The notes under the pieces: model-generated
Seen by the model: the letters and a program-made list of their open reading frames with translations, nothing else
Database searches by the model: none
What the model was told of the DNA's origin: nothing
Position numbers and translations under genes: made by a program
Origin: JAGREO01 sp020446285
GTDB taxonomy: Bacteria > Pseudomonadota > Alphaproteobacteria > Geminicoccales > Geminicoccaceae
Direction of reading: 5' to 3'
DNA: 64,000 nt
Assembly (NCBI GenBank): GCA_041398005.1
Contig: JAWKVP010000016.1
Location: forward strand, 9,457 to 73,456
In this document: positions 42,081 through 50,455 of the stretch, piece after piece
Layout: each line of letters starts with the position of its first letter
Position numbering within the stretch: position 1 is the stretch's first letter

Positions 42081-44215
42081 GGGCCGAACTCGCCGGACAG
42101 AACGTCATCGATGCGCCTGGCCCACCCCGCGTCGTGCGCCCTGATTGCCTCGTCGGCGGTGACCCGCAGCGGCTTGTCGTCCTCGCCGGGCAGGAAGCCG
42201 CGCGTGCCGTCCATGAGGGTGACGAGCAGGCCGTAGCCGCCGTCGGGATGATCGATCCAGGCGGCCTCGTCGGCGAAATCGTCGAGCAGCTCGCCGGCCA
42301 TGCGCTCCGCCATGTCGCCCTCCAGCTCGCCCGCTGGATCGAGCAGCCTTGCCAGCGTCGCCGGCGGAACCCTGTCGCCGATTTCCTCGCGCAACCGTTC
42401 GAGGCCGGTCTCCACCTGATACGCGTCCGCACCGGCGGGCACGCTGAAGGCGCCGAGACCCTCCCGTGTGACGCGCGTGCCGCCTGCGAGCAGATCCTCG
42501 TCGGCCTTGCGCACCGCCTCGTCCGCATCCTCGCCGGCCTGCATGCGTGCCGCCGCGAGCCTGCGGCGTGTCCCGTCGCGCTCGCGGGCCTCGGCCAGCG
42601 GCCGCGCATCACCGGTAAGCCCTGCAAGCGAGCGCTCGAAGGCGTCCGGTTCGGCGTCGACGAGAGCGTCGTCGAGATCGCGTTTCGTGTCGCCCTTGAG
42701 ATCGATGGCGGCTTCGAGGGCGGTGAGCATCCGCCCGGCCTTCGCCATGTCGCCGGCTTCCAGTGTCGGCTGGAGAAAGCGCAGTCCCTCCGGCAATCCG
42801 GCCTTTTCCAGATCGGCCAGGAGTGCCGCACGCGGTCCCGGCTCGCGGATGGAGGTGCTCCAGGAAGCCAGCATTTCCGCGCGTTCGCGAGTGGACGAGG
42901 TTTCGCCGATCATCCGTGCCAGATTCTCGACCGCTGCCTTCGGCGCCGCCCGGCGCTTCGATGGCGGCACGCCGAGCCGTTCCTGTTCGGCCAGAGAGAG
43001 CGAGACCGCCCGGCCGAAATCCTCCGGCGTCTCCGCCGCCGCGAAGGCGGCCGCCACGGGCCTGGCGGTGCTGGTCACATAGGCGGCGGGATCGGCGTCG
43101 AGCCGCTTGCGGTCGGCCGCGACGGCATCCTGCAATTGCGTGTAGCGGCGCTGTGCTGCGGCGTAGCCCTCATCGGCCGGATCGGGCCTTGCGGCGGCCA
43201 GCATCCTCGCCTGCTCGTCGGGGCTGCGTCCGGCGACCGAGCCCATGGCACGGGCATGGCCGGTCTGCGCGCGGATCTCCTGCCAGACGTCCGCGCCCTT
43301 TTCGGGACCGTAGGCGGCGATGGTCTCGTCGCGGGTCACCGGATCGACGGGCGTCTCGCCATTGGCCAGCCGTGCCGTATTGTCGTCAAGGCGGCCCCGG
43401 ATATCGTTCTGCCGTTCCAGCCGGTCGAGCCTTTGCGCCGTCTCGTCCTCGCGCCTGCGTCGTTCGAGTTCGCTGCGGGCGGCCGAGAGCTGGCTCGATC
43501 GCGTGGCCGGTGTCACGAAGCGCAGGCGCGGATCGTCGCTCGTGAGCACATCGCGGGCCTTCGCCGGATCGCTGGCCACCAGCCCGCGCACCCAGCTCTC
43601 GACGATCCCGCCGCTCAATTCCTCGATGACCGGCTCGCTCGCCTGTCCCAGTTCCATCGAGCCGATGGCCGAAGGCAGGGTTTCCAGCGCCTCGTCGATC
43701 CGCGAGGGATCGTTCTGGACCATGGCACCGAGACTGGAGCCGAGCTTCTCCGCGCCGAGCCTCTGCTGCTTGGCCACCGAAGCCGATTCGAAATCGCGGG
43801 CGGTGCGCAGCCGGGCGGTGGCGTCGCGGGAGAGCCACAGGCCGAGTTCGGCGCGGTCCTCCTCATTGTCGAAGGCGGCCAGCAGATCCGTCCTGTGTTT
43901 CTCATAGGCGGTCTTGCGGCCTTCGAGATAGCCCTTCGCCCCGGCGGGCGCGTCCTTCTCGGCGGCGGCGTCATCCTCGTCGAGCCAGAGCACCGCATCG
44001 GCATAGGCTTCGTTCTTGCGCGCATTGCGGGCGCGCCGGTCCGCCCGTTCCTGTTCCTCCTGCTCGCGCATGTGGGCGCGGTGCATTTCGGAGGAGACGG
44101 TTTGCAGGGCGGCGCCGAATTCGGCGAAGCCGTTGCCGGCGGCGCGCGGTCCCTGGATGCCCACCGGGCCGGCGGCGGATTGCTGTCGCTGGTAGACCGG
44201 GATCTTCAGGCTCAT
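42077..44215 (-). CDS. Internal virion protein (gp15-like), charged and helical
   Basis: A 712-residue protein rich in Ala, Arg, Glu and Asp with long predicted coiled-coil stretches (REQEEQERADRRARNARKNE; ELERRRREDETAQRLDRLER). No enzymatic motif is seen. ATG 44215 lies in the preceding gene's stop (ATGA). Size, composition and place between the gp14-like and large polyvalent genes fit the second internal core protein of T7-type virions. Confidence 0.7.
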   Translation of the reverse strand: MSLKIPVYQRQQSAAGPVGIQGPRAAGNGFAEFGAALQTVSSEMHRAHMREQEEQERADRRARNARKNEAYADAVLWLDEDDAAAEKDAPAGAKGYLEGRKTAYEKHRTDLLAAFDNEEDRAELGLWLSRDATARLRTARDFESASVAKQQRLGAEKLGSSLGAMVQNDPSRIDEALETLPSAIGSMELGQASEPVIEELSGGIVESWVRGLVASDPAKARDVLTSDDPRLRFVTPATRSSQLSAARSELERRRREDETAQRLDRLERQNDIRGRLDDNTARLANGETPVDPVTRDETIAAYGPEKGADVWQEIRAQTGHARAMGSVAGRSPDEQARMLAAARPDPADEGYAAAQRRYTQLQDAVAADRKRLDADPAAYVTSTARPVAAAFAAAETPEDFGRAVSLSLAEQERLGVPPSKRRAAPKAAVENLARMIGETSSTRERAEMLASWSTSIREPGPRAALLADLEKAGLPEGLRFLQPTLEAGDMAKAGRMLTALEAAIDLKGDTKRDLDDALVDAEPDAFERSLAGLTGDARPLAEARERDGTRRRLAAARMQAGEDADEAVRKADEDLLAGGTRVTREGLGAFSVPAGADAYQVETGLERLREEIGDRVPPATLARLLDPAGELEGDMAERMAGELLDDFADEAAWIDHPDGGYGLLVTLMDGTRGFLPGEDDKPLRVTADEAIRAHDAGWARRIDDVLSGEFGP

Positions 44216-44688
44216 TGCTTTGGCTTGCTGGTGGCGGCGTGGTACTGGCCGGCGGCCGTGGCGGCGCCGGAGACGAGGCTGGCCACCGCCCGCGTGCGGG
44301 CGGCGCGCTGCGCGTTGATGCCTTCGAGTTCGGCATTGTCGGCGCCGAGTTCGAGCGCGCGGCTGTCGAGCTGGCCGGCATAGCGGATGTTGAGCGCGTC
44401 CATCTCGCCGTTGCGCACCGTCTGTTCCATCAGATCCAGCGCCGAGCCCTCGAAGGCGAAGCCCGATTCCGCTTCGGCGGCGCGCTGCATCCCGATCCGC
44501 TGGCGCATTTCGCGGCGGTGCTTCTCCTCGTCGGCGCTGGCCTGCTTGCGGCGCAGGGCGGCGTTCTGGCGGTGGACGGTGGCCTGGTATTCGGCCGCGT
44601 CCTTCGCCGCCTCGCCCTGCTGGTACTGGCCCCATGCCTGCATTCCCGCACCGGCGGCGGCCATCACGAGCGCGATTTCAGGCCCCAT
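44212..44688 (-). CDS. Internal virion protein (gp14-like)
   Basis: A 158-residue protein. An N-terminal membrane-prone stretch (ALVMAAAGAGMQAW) is followed by a long helix (KDAAEYQATVHRQNAALRRK, RREMRQRIGMQRAAEAESG) and a hydrophobic end (AVASLVSGAATAAGQYHAAT). AGGAGG lies six bases before ATG 44688. This is the usual plan of the small internal protein that forms the outer-membrane channel during podovirus ejection. Confidence 0.72.
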   Translation of the reverse strand: MGPEIALVMAAAGAGMQAWGQYQQGEAAKDAAEYQATVHRQNAALRRKQASADEEKHRREMRQRIGMQRAAEAESGFAFEGSALDLMEQTVRNGEMDALNIRYAGQLDSRALELGADNAELEGINAQRAARTRAVASLVSGAATAAGQYHAATSKPKQ

Positions 44689-45244
44689 GCCCTGCCTCCT
44701 GTTCCGTCCTGTTCTCAGCCATCCCGGCGCCGATTCCTGTTGCGCTACCGCTTCGCTGCTTGAGCGCTCCAGGCCGCGCATAGAGCGTGTGCGGCCGGTC
44801 GCAGAGCCACATGGTCACGAAGTCCAGATCCACCCGGAAGCCGAGCAGCCTTGCCCAGCGGTGCCCTTCGGTGTGGCCGGTCTCGACGGCACACTCGATC
44901 CGTTCGACCGGCAGGCGGTCGAAGAAGGCACGGGACCGGCGGGTGATTTCCAGCATGTGCGGCCCGGCGGCCTCGCTGATGAACGACCAGGCCAGCGCCG
45001 CACCGGGCATGAAGGGCACCGCCCCGCCGATGAAAACGACGAGCCCGTCCGGCCGGGCGAAGGTGAAGCAGGGGCCGGCGGCGGTCAGCTCGTCGGCGTA
45101 ATCGGTATCGAACGAAGGCGTCATCCACGCCTGCGCCGGTTGCACATCGATGGCGGGCAGATCGGCGGGAGCGAAGCGGCGGAACACGAGCCCGCGCTCA
45201 TGTAGCGAAGCGGTAGCGCAGGAAGCATCGCGCTCAAGTGTCAT
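44678..45244 (-). CDS. GNAT-like protein of the virion operon
   Basis: A protein of about 188 residues with a GNAT-type outline: FRRFAPADLPAI at the start, GLVVFIGGAVPFMPGAALAWSF (beta-4 and the turn where acyl-CoA would bind) and ETGHTEGHRWARLLGFRVD at the end, as in phage acetyltransferase-like genes beside the tail. The usual Q/R-x-x-G-x-G/A loop is not clear, so catalysis is doubtful. Near both ends the coding sequence holds a copy of a dispersed repeat, in opposite orientations. It overlaps the upstream gene by 11 bases. Confidence 0.65.
   Translation of the reverse strand: MTLERDASCATASLHERGLVFRRFAPADLPAIDVQPAQAWMTPSFDTDYADELTAAGPCFTFARPDGLVVFIGGAVPFMPGAALAWSFISEAAGPHMLEITRRSRAFFDRLPVERIECAVETGHTEGHRWARLLGFRVDLDFVTMWLCDRPHTLYARPGALKQRSGSATGIGAGMAENRTEQEAGHGA
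44738..44767 (+). repeat. Dispersed repeat, copy R3 (+)
   Basis: Thirty bases beginning TGTTGCGCTACCG and ending TGAGCGC, matching the repeats at 49954 and 49989 except in the centre. It is within the 3' end of the GNAT-like gene and faces copy R4 as an inverted pair. Confidence 0.6.
45194..45222 (-). repeat. Dispersed repeat, copy R4 (-)
   Basis: Inverted copy (GCGCTCATGTAGCGAAGCGG on the + strand). Its complement, CTGCGCTACCGCTTCGCTACATGAGCGC without the last bases, matches R3 at most positions. It lies in the 5' end of the GNAT-like gene. Confidence 0.55.
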
Positions 45245-47549
45245 TGACCAGCACCCTCGGCACGAGTGCGACCAGCGCCGCCGGCAGGACGCCCGTTGCC
45301 AGCACATGAATGCGCTGTTCGCGCGCCCAGCCGCCGGGCCATGCGGCGATATCGCGGTCGCCGGTCATGAGCGGTTCGGGCGTGTCGTAGGGCGTTGCCG
45401 TCGAGCGGCGATCGAGCCGGGCCATGCGCGCCCATGAGGAGCCGACGGCAAGCCCGGCCGTCTCCAGCAGGCGCACGGTGCAACCGGCGATGCGGATGCG
45501 CTGGCCCTGTGCCGTGCCGATCTGCGCACCGGCCTCGATCCGCATGGAACGCCAGCGCGAGTCGTAGGCAAGGCCCACCGAGACCAGCGACGCGGCGCGC
45601 TGCAGGTCGATCGAGCCACCTTCGACGATCCGGGGCGGATGTTCCGCGCCATCGGCGAGAATGGCGACGGTCTCGCCTTCGAGGTGATCGAGGCCGGAAA
45701 GGCTGGCCGTGGGCGGCCCCTCATAGGTGAGCCCGGCATCGACAAGAAAGGCGCGGCGGCGATCCTCGCCCGGCCGGTGCGGCCGTTCGAGCCGCTCCAT
45801 GCTGTGCCGCGTCCGGCCGGCGATCGTGCGCGAGACGGCGAGCCATACCTCGTCGCCGGACCCGTCGGCACGCGGCAGTGTCTGCACGTCATGCACCATC
45901 GCGTCCGTGCCGGCGATCGTGTGGCGGTGCCAGCCGATCACCTCCTGCCGGCGGTCATAGGTCAGTGCCGCGAGCGTGCCGTCGGCCATGACGCACCAGA
46001 GCACCGCGTCGGGCGAGCCCTGCCAGGCCATGGCGGTAATGCCGGCGGTGGTGACGTGATCGGCGAGCTGGGTCAGATCCTCCGCCGCGATCCGGTCGAG
46101 TTCGAGGCGGTAATCGAGTTCGAGCAGCCGGCGGCCGGCGCGCTGGACGAACAGTGCGCGGTCCTGCGCCACCACCGGCTTGACCGCCCGGCCGCCATTG
46201 CCGGTCTGGTCCAGCGCCACCCGGTTGCCGGGGCCGAACGGCTCGTTCTCGCTGGCCGGCTGGATGACGAGTTCGCCGCTGTCGGTGCCCACCATGAGCC
46301 GGGTCTGTGGCACCAGCCACTTGATCCGCGCCACCCGGTCGCCTTCCAGCGTCAGGCTGATTCCGTCATCGGCGAGCACGTCGCCGTCGGTGCGATCGGA
46401 GAAGGACGAGAAATCGCCGGCGCGGGAGAACCAGATGTTGCGGCCACGCGCGAACACCAGCCGCTCGCGCCAGATCGCACACTTGTCGGGGTAGCCGTCG
46501 ACCGCGTTCCAGGCGCCGAGTTCCCAATGGTCCGACGCATAACCGGAGTTCGAAAGGCTGGAGGGCAGTTCGCAGGGCCGCCCGTCGGGCAATTCGGTGA
46601 TGACCTCGCCGGTGATCTTCTGGCTGTTCACCACCTCGGTGATGCGGATGATGCCGAAGCCGCCATGGATATACTGCCAGAGCACGCCGGCCTTGCCGTC
46701 GCGCTTGATCCCCTCGTCATGGGTCGGCTTGATCGAGCCGGACGTTGCTGCGTTGGTGGCCCGGTAATACTTGCCGTCGCTCTCCACCTCCGCGTCCGCC
46801 GCGTAGCTCTTGCCCGCCTCCCACGGCGTCGAATAATCGCCGGCCTGGCGGTGCCAGAGGCGGAACAGGCAGCCGACATGATCCGGCCGGAACGGCGGAT
46901 CGATCAGGCTCGGCAAGGTGTCGACCGTGACCACCGGGCCGGTGGTCGTGCTGTTCGATCCATCCGCCGTCACATGGAAATAGAGCTGCGGATCGAGATT
47001 GCGGTCCTGAAACGGCCCGTCGACCGGCTCGAACGGCACCAGATCCCAGACGGTCGCACCCAGCCGCCGGAGCTGCTGCACCGGATGCCGGCCGCTCGCC
47101 AGATGGAGAATGTCGCCGGCCTGCACGCTGTCGATGGCAAGCTCGCCGTCAGTGCCGATCAGGTCATCCGCGCCGAACGGTGTCGGCACCTCGACGGGCG
47201 TCTCGCTCTCGGCGACGAGCTGGCCACCATCGGTCCACAGACGGATATAGCCCGGCCCGATCTCGACGATATAGGCCTCGTCATTGTTGAAGATAAAGCG
47301 CAGGAAGCGGGCGGTGCAGCCGCGCAGTGCCGCCAGCACTTCCGGGGTGAAGGCGGCGCCGGAGAAGTCCTTCAGCTCGCCCATGTGGCGGGTGCCGGCC
47401 CGGCGCACCAGCGGCCCCTCGACGGTGGGAAGCCAGTTGAGCACCTCCGCACCGCCGCGCCGGTACTGGTCCAGATCGGCCCGGCCTTCGAGCAGCGGCC
47501 CGAGTTCGCCGGCGTTGAAGGCGGCAAGGAGCGGGTTGGCTTTGGCCAT
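45234..47549 (-). CDS. Tail tubular protein B (gp12-like) / phage stabilisation protein
   Basis: A 771-residue protein whose N-terminus FNAGELGPLLEGRADLDQYRR and WLPTVEGPLVRRAGTRHMGEL is the standard signature of T7 gp12-type tail nozzle proteins. The rest is a large beta-propeller-like body. It would form the lower nozzle with tail tubular protein A. It ends just inside the GNAT-like gene and starts two bases after the small gene at 47552-47782 ends. Confidence 0.87.
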   Translation of the reverse strand: MAKANPLLAAFNAGELGPLLEGRADLDQYRRGGAEVLNWLPTVEGPLVRRAGTRHMGELKDFSGAAFTPEVLAALRGCTARFLRFIFNNDEAYIVEIGPGYIRLWTDGGQLVAESETPVEVPTPFGADDLIGTDGELAIDSVQAGDILHLASGRHPVQQLRRLGATVWDLVPFEPVDGPFQDRNLDPQLYFHVTADGSNSTTTGPVVTVDTLPSLIDPPFRPDHVGCLFRLWHRQAGDYSTPWEAGKSYAADAEVESDGKYYRATNAATSGSIKPTHDEGIKRDGKAGVLWQYIHGGFGIIRITEVVNSQKITGEVITELPDGRPCELPSSLSNSGYASDHWELGAWNAVDGYPDKCAIWRERLVFARGRNIWFSRAGDFSSFSDRTDGDVLADDGISLTLEGDRVARIKWLVPQTRLMVGTDSGELVIQPASENEPFGPGNRVALDQTGNGGRAVKPVVAQDRALFVQRAGRRLLELDYRLELDRIAAEDLTQLADHVTTAGITAMAWQGSPDAVLWCVMADGTLAALTYDRRQEVIGWHRHTIAGTDAMVHDVQTLPRADGSGDEVWLAVSRTIAGRTRHSMERLERPHRPGEDRRRAFLVDAGLTYEGPPTASLSGLDHLEGETVAILADGAEHPPRIVEGGSIDLQRAASLVSVGLAYDSRWRSMRIEAGAQIGTAQGQRIRIAGCTVRLLETAGLAVGSSWARMARLDRRSTATPYDTPEPLMTGDRDIAAWPGGWAREQRIHVLATGVLPAALVALVPRVLVNDT

Positions 47550-47551
47550 CG

Positions 47552-47782
47552 TCAGTCACATGTGAGCGCGCGATGGCCGCGCACTTCCCAGCCGCCGCCC
47601 TCGCGGCGCTGCGGCGTGTGAAAATAGGTGTTGTATCCGAAGGGGTGATACGCCCGGTAGATCTTCTCGACGGCACGATCGAGGTCGCGCTTGTAGTGGG
47701 CCTCGATGTGCATTTCGAGCGAGCGCGAGCCGTATCCGCCACGATCCTCGCGGTATTTCAGCCAGCGGCGTTCGGGCTTCAT
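47552..47782 (-). CDS. Small conserved tail-operon protein
   Basis: Seventy-six residues, basic and helical (LEMHIEAHYKRDLDRAVEKI) with YHPFGYNTYFHTPQRR towards the end. ATG 47782 has AAGGGAGG just upstream. No family is recognised, but the position between tail tubular A and B and the strong ribosome site support expression. Confidence 0.6.
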   Translation of the reverse strand: MKPERRWLKYREDRGGYGSRSLEMHIEAHYKRDLDRAVEKIYRAYHPFGYNTYFHTPQRREGGGWEVRGHRALTCD

Positions 47783-47793
47783 GCCTCCCTTGC

Positions 47794-48372
47794 TCACGAC
47801 CGCGCCCCGATCCAGCCGCGTGTTTCGACCAGCGGCTGTGGCGGGCGGTGGAAGGAGGAGAGGCGCCGGGCTTCGGCCAGCGCCCGGTCGTGCATGGCCT
47901 CCAGCATCTGCAGCTTGCTCGTGCTGCCGGTGATGACGTCGCAAAGCTCCATGGCCAGCCGGCAGGAAACCGCCTCGACGAAGGCCGGCGAGAACAGGGT
48001 CGGATCGGTGATCCGGCGGACATAGAGCAGGGCCAGCCCCGGATCGGCGTTGGTGAGCAGCCGCTTGCCCTCGATCGTCCAGGCGATGGCGGCATGATCG
48101 CAGGCGCTTTCGCCCACCATCACCAGCCGGAGGAAATCGGCGGGGAGTTGCAGGGCGCGCTCGAAGCCGAAGGCGGGTGCGGTGTCGACGGTGGAAAGCG
48201 TGACGCGGCCAAGCGCGAAGGACCAGGGATGCGCCTGCAGCTCGGCGTCGCGGACGGTGGGCCATGTGGCGGAAGCGTGGCGCGCCTCCTCGGTGTCCTC
48301 GTCCAGCGCCTCGATGCGCCCGGCGGAAAGCTTGAGCAGCGCGCGGTTGATGATTTCAACGGTCGACGCCAT
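47794..48372 (-). CDS. Tail tubular protein A (gp11-like adaptor)
   Basis: A 192-residue protein with VEIINRALLKLSAGRIEALD at the start, ATWPTVRDAELQAHPWSFAL, and RRITDPTLFSPAFVEAVSCRLAMELCDVITGS later, the usual pattern of podovirus tail adaptor proteins of the T7 gp11 type. It joins the portal to the nozzle. It follows the capsid and decoration genes on the same strand, with a strong hairpin between. Confidence 0.85.
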   Translation of the reverse strand: MASTVEIINRALLKLSAGRIEALDEDTEEARHASATWPTVRDAELQAHPWSFALGRVTLSTVDTAPAFGFERALQLPADFLRLVMVGESACDHAAIAWTIEGKRLLTNADPGLALLYVRRITDPTLFSPAFVEAVSCRLAMELCDVITGSTSKLQMLEAMHDRALAEARRLSSFHRPPQPLVETRGWIGARS

Positions 48373-48395
48373 GGCAGCGCCCCTTTTTGAAATGA

Positions 48396-48424
48396 GGCGG
48401 CCCTGCCACGAAAGCAGGGCCGCC
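48396..48424 (-). terminator. Strong hairpin between capsid/decoration and tail genes
   Basis: GGCGGCCCTGC and its exact complement make an 11-bp stem around a 7-base loop. On the minus strand it is followed by CATTTCAAAAAG rather than a U-tract. It may act as an attenuator that limits read-through from the abundant capsid message into the tail genes, or as an mRNA 3'-end stabiliser. Confidence 0.5.
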
Positions 48425-48435
48425 CGAGCGCTGGA

Positions 48436-48915
48436 TCAATCGGAGGTGTAGCGGAGGATCACCGAGATATCACCGGCGGCGGTGCCGGCGGTGTTGGCGG
48501 TGAGCGCCAGATAGAACCACTTCTGCGGATCGGCGGTGAGGCCCGCATCCTGCCAGACGGCGTTCTGGACCTTGGCGATGTCGCGCGCTTCGAACGCCAC
48601 GTCGAGCGGTGCGGTGCGTGCGCTGCTCATGTCGACGCCGGAAGCGTAGGCGTCGGCGTCGACCACCGTTTCGACGATCTCGTAGAGCCCGACGTCATAG
48701 TCGGTGCCGCCGGTGATCGCGTCGTTGAGCACCGCGATTGAATCGATGCACCAGCTCGAATGCACCGGGGCGACGAGAAAGACGTCGCCGTCATTGTCGC
48801 CGGCGGCGATCGCCACCGACTGCTTGACGACACGGCCGCGCGACTGATGCAGGCGCGGATCGTTCGGCGTGTTGGCGGCGAAGTTCGCCGCGAGCGTTGC
48901 CTTGTTCACTGCCAT
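48436..48915 (-). CDS. Capsid decoration-like structural protein
   Basis: A 159-residue protein starting MAVNKATLAANFAANTPND, with RGRVVKQSVAIAAGDNDGDVFL and IAVLNDAITGGTDYDVGLYE, rich in beta-sheet and without enzymatic motifs. Such a gene next to the capsid gene is typical of podovirus head decoration or fibre proteins. The function is inferred from position and composition. Confidence 0.65.
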   Translation of the reverse strand: MAVNKATLAANFAANTPNDPRLHQSRGRVVKQSVAIAAGDNDGDVFLVAPVHSSWCIDSIAVLNDAITGGTDYDVGLYEIVETVVDADAYASGVDMSSARTAPLDVAFEARDIAKVQNAVWQDAGLTADPQKWFYLALTANTAGTAAGDISVILRYTSD

Positions 48916-48956
48916 GATGGCTGCTCCTTGTCAGAGGGCGGGGTCAGGGGCCGGCG

Positions 48957-49838
48957 TTACGCCGCCTCGCTGCATTCGATACGGATCACCTTGGCCTCTT
49001 CGGTGCGCGTCGCGCCGAAGGTGCCCTTGCAAAGCACCTGCGTGGCGTTGCCCTTGTCGGCGCGCCTGTCGATCGAGGTGTTGATGTCGTTCCAGATGCC
49101 AAGGTGCATCCCGCTCTTGGCCCAGGCGGCGCAGTGGCGGTTGTCGCCCACCTTGTCGAGCTTCTGCGAATGCACGAACTTGAAGCCGTAGAGCATCGGG
49201 ATCTTGCCGGTGATGACCGGCTTGCCGTCGACGTAATCGACGGAAAGCGTCTGCGTTTCGCCGAACAGCTCCATGATCTGCTTCGCACCGGCGGCGATGA
49301 ACAGCTCGTCGCTGTCCACATCCACCTCGGCCTCGAGGAGCTTCTGCAAAGCGGCCCGCACCTTGGCATGGTTCATGCCGGCGGTCGCGCCGCCCTCGTC
49401 ATGGGGCACGGTCCTGGCGGTATCCCAGGCGGTGACGGTCGAACCGTTCTCGCCGGTCTTGGCGTCAGCGAAGAACGCGGCAATGATCTCGTCATCCATG
49501 GACCGGCCGAGCGCCATCGCGCCGTTCTGCGAATAGGGGCTCTGCGGATCGATCAGCGTGCGCAGCTTGTCCTCGTCGTCGATGAGGTCGCCCCACTCGT
49601 AATCGACCGGGAAAACCCAGCGGGCATCGGCGGGCGTGCTGATGAGCGGCGTGTCGGCGTGGCGCGTGGTGCGCTTCCTGGCCGTGACCGGGCCGACCTG
49701 CTCGACGGCCTTCGCCGCCTTGCCGGTGTAGGAACCGGCCATGACGCACGGGCGGAGCTTGCTGCCCCGCTGCTGGAGCAGAAGCTGGACGTTGGTGCTG
49801 TAGGTCTGATGAAAATGCGTCGGGATCTCGAAGCTCAC
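48957..49838 (-). CDS. Major capsid protein
   Basis: A protein of about 293 residues with the pattern of podovirus capsid proteins: SFEIPTHFHQTYSTNVQLLL at the start, ARKRTTRHADTPLISTPADA, WVFPVDYEWGDLIDDEDKLR, SPYSQNGAMALGRSMDDEII. The frame is open further upstream, but GTG 49838 with AGGGGA six bases before it gives the family N-terminus. It is the first gene of the leftward late operon. The scaffold that should pair with it is on the opposite strand near 55.4-56.3 kb. Confidence 0.8.
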   Translation of the reverse strand: MSFEIPTHFHQTYSTNVQLLLQQRGSKLRPCVMAGSYTGKAAKAVEQVGPVTARKRTTRHADTPLISTPADARWVFPVDYEWGDLIDDEDKLRTLIDPQSPYSQNGAMALGRSMDDEIIAAFFADAKTGENGSTVTAWDTARTVPHDEGGATAGMNHAKVRAALQKLLEAEVDVDSDELFIAAGAKQIMELFGETQTLSVDYVDGKPVITGKIPMLYGFKFVHSQKLDKVGDNRHCAAWAKSGMHLGIWNDINTSIDRRADKGNATQVLCKGTFGATRTEEAKVIRIECSEAA

Positions 49839-49953
49839 TGGCTTTCCCCTGAACACTGAAGTTTCAGGGGCTGCCCGGACCACCCGGACCCCGTAACGGC
49901 CTGTCGCTGCCGTCACGCGGCGGTCTGTTTCCCGCCGTCACGGACCCGTCTCA

Positions 49954-50023
49954 TGTTGCGCTATCGGCCTCTGGCCTGCTTGAGCGCGTGTTGCGCTACC
50001 GGCCGCTGGCCTGCTTGAGCGCG
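49954..50023 (+). repeat. Two tandem 35-nt repeats (R1, R2) at the strand switch
   Basis: Copies at 49954-49988 and 49989-50023 abut directly and differ at two positions only. Each starts TGTTGCGCTA and ends GCTTGAGCGCG. Shorter or degenerate copies lie at 44738-44767, 45194-45222 (inverted) and 60916-60945 (inverted). They lie in the 296-base region between the capsid and the rightward head genes, which holds no gene. Terminal GCGCT/AGCGC could pair, so hairpins are possible. Confidence 0.75.
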
Positions 50024-50068
50024 GAGAGGGGCTACCCGCGAGAGAGTTCGCGCAGCATAATTCAACTA

Positions 50069-50098
50069 TTGGTAGAGGTACAAGCCGCAACACACTAT
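50069..50098 (+). promoter_or_regulatory. Candidate promoter for the rightward head operon
   Basis: In an AT-richer patch, TTGGTA (50069-50074) and CACTAT (50093-50098) are 18 bases apart and about 37 bases before the first ATG at 50135. A possible leftward counterpart (TTGTAC with AATTAT) overlaps it on the other strand. The match to consensus is moderate. Confidence 0.35.
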
Positions 50099-50134
50099 CA
50101 TCGCCCGACTTTCAGACGCTCGCCTGGAGCCGCC

Positions 50135-50455
50135 ATGGCGTTTCAGAAGGGCCGGTCGGGCAATCCCGGCGGCCGACCCCGTATCGCCGGCGCCATTCGC
50201 GAGCTTGCTCAAGCGCATTCGGAGGCGGCGCTCATGCGGCTTGTCGACCTGATGGACGATCCCGACCCGAAGGTGGCCATTGCCGCCGCCAATGCGGTGC
50301 TGGATCGCGCGATCGGCCGGCCATCCGGCTCGATCCGGCTCGACGAGGGCGACGAGAGCGGCCCCTTGGTCATCATCACCGGCATCGTCCGCGACGGCGA
50401 CGAGGACAATGCGAAGCTCCTTGAGCTGCGTGCGGATCCGGTGGCGGAGCATTGA
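50135..50455 (+). CDS. DUF5681-type protein, small-terminase candidate
   Basis: A 106-residue protein starting MAFQKGRSGNPGGRPRIAGAI, the KG.SGNPGGRP motif of the DUF5681 family, followed by a helical region (AALMRLVDLMDDPDPKVAIAAANAVLDRAIG) and an acidic tail. Proteins of this type sit at the small-terminase position in many phages and probably bind DNA. GGAG lies five bases before ATG 50135. It is the first gene of the rightward operon. Confidence 0.6.
   Translation: MAFQKGRSGNPGGRPRIAGAIRELAQAHSEAALMRLVDLMDDPDPKVAIAAANAVLDRAIGRPSGSIRLDEGDESGPLVIITGIVRDGDEDNAKLLELRADPVAEH

Noticed and set aside
49954..50023. Tandem 35-nt repeats as a mini-CRISPR array
   Set aside because: The units abut with no spacers, related copies lie elsewhere in coding sequence, and no cas genes are present.
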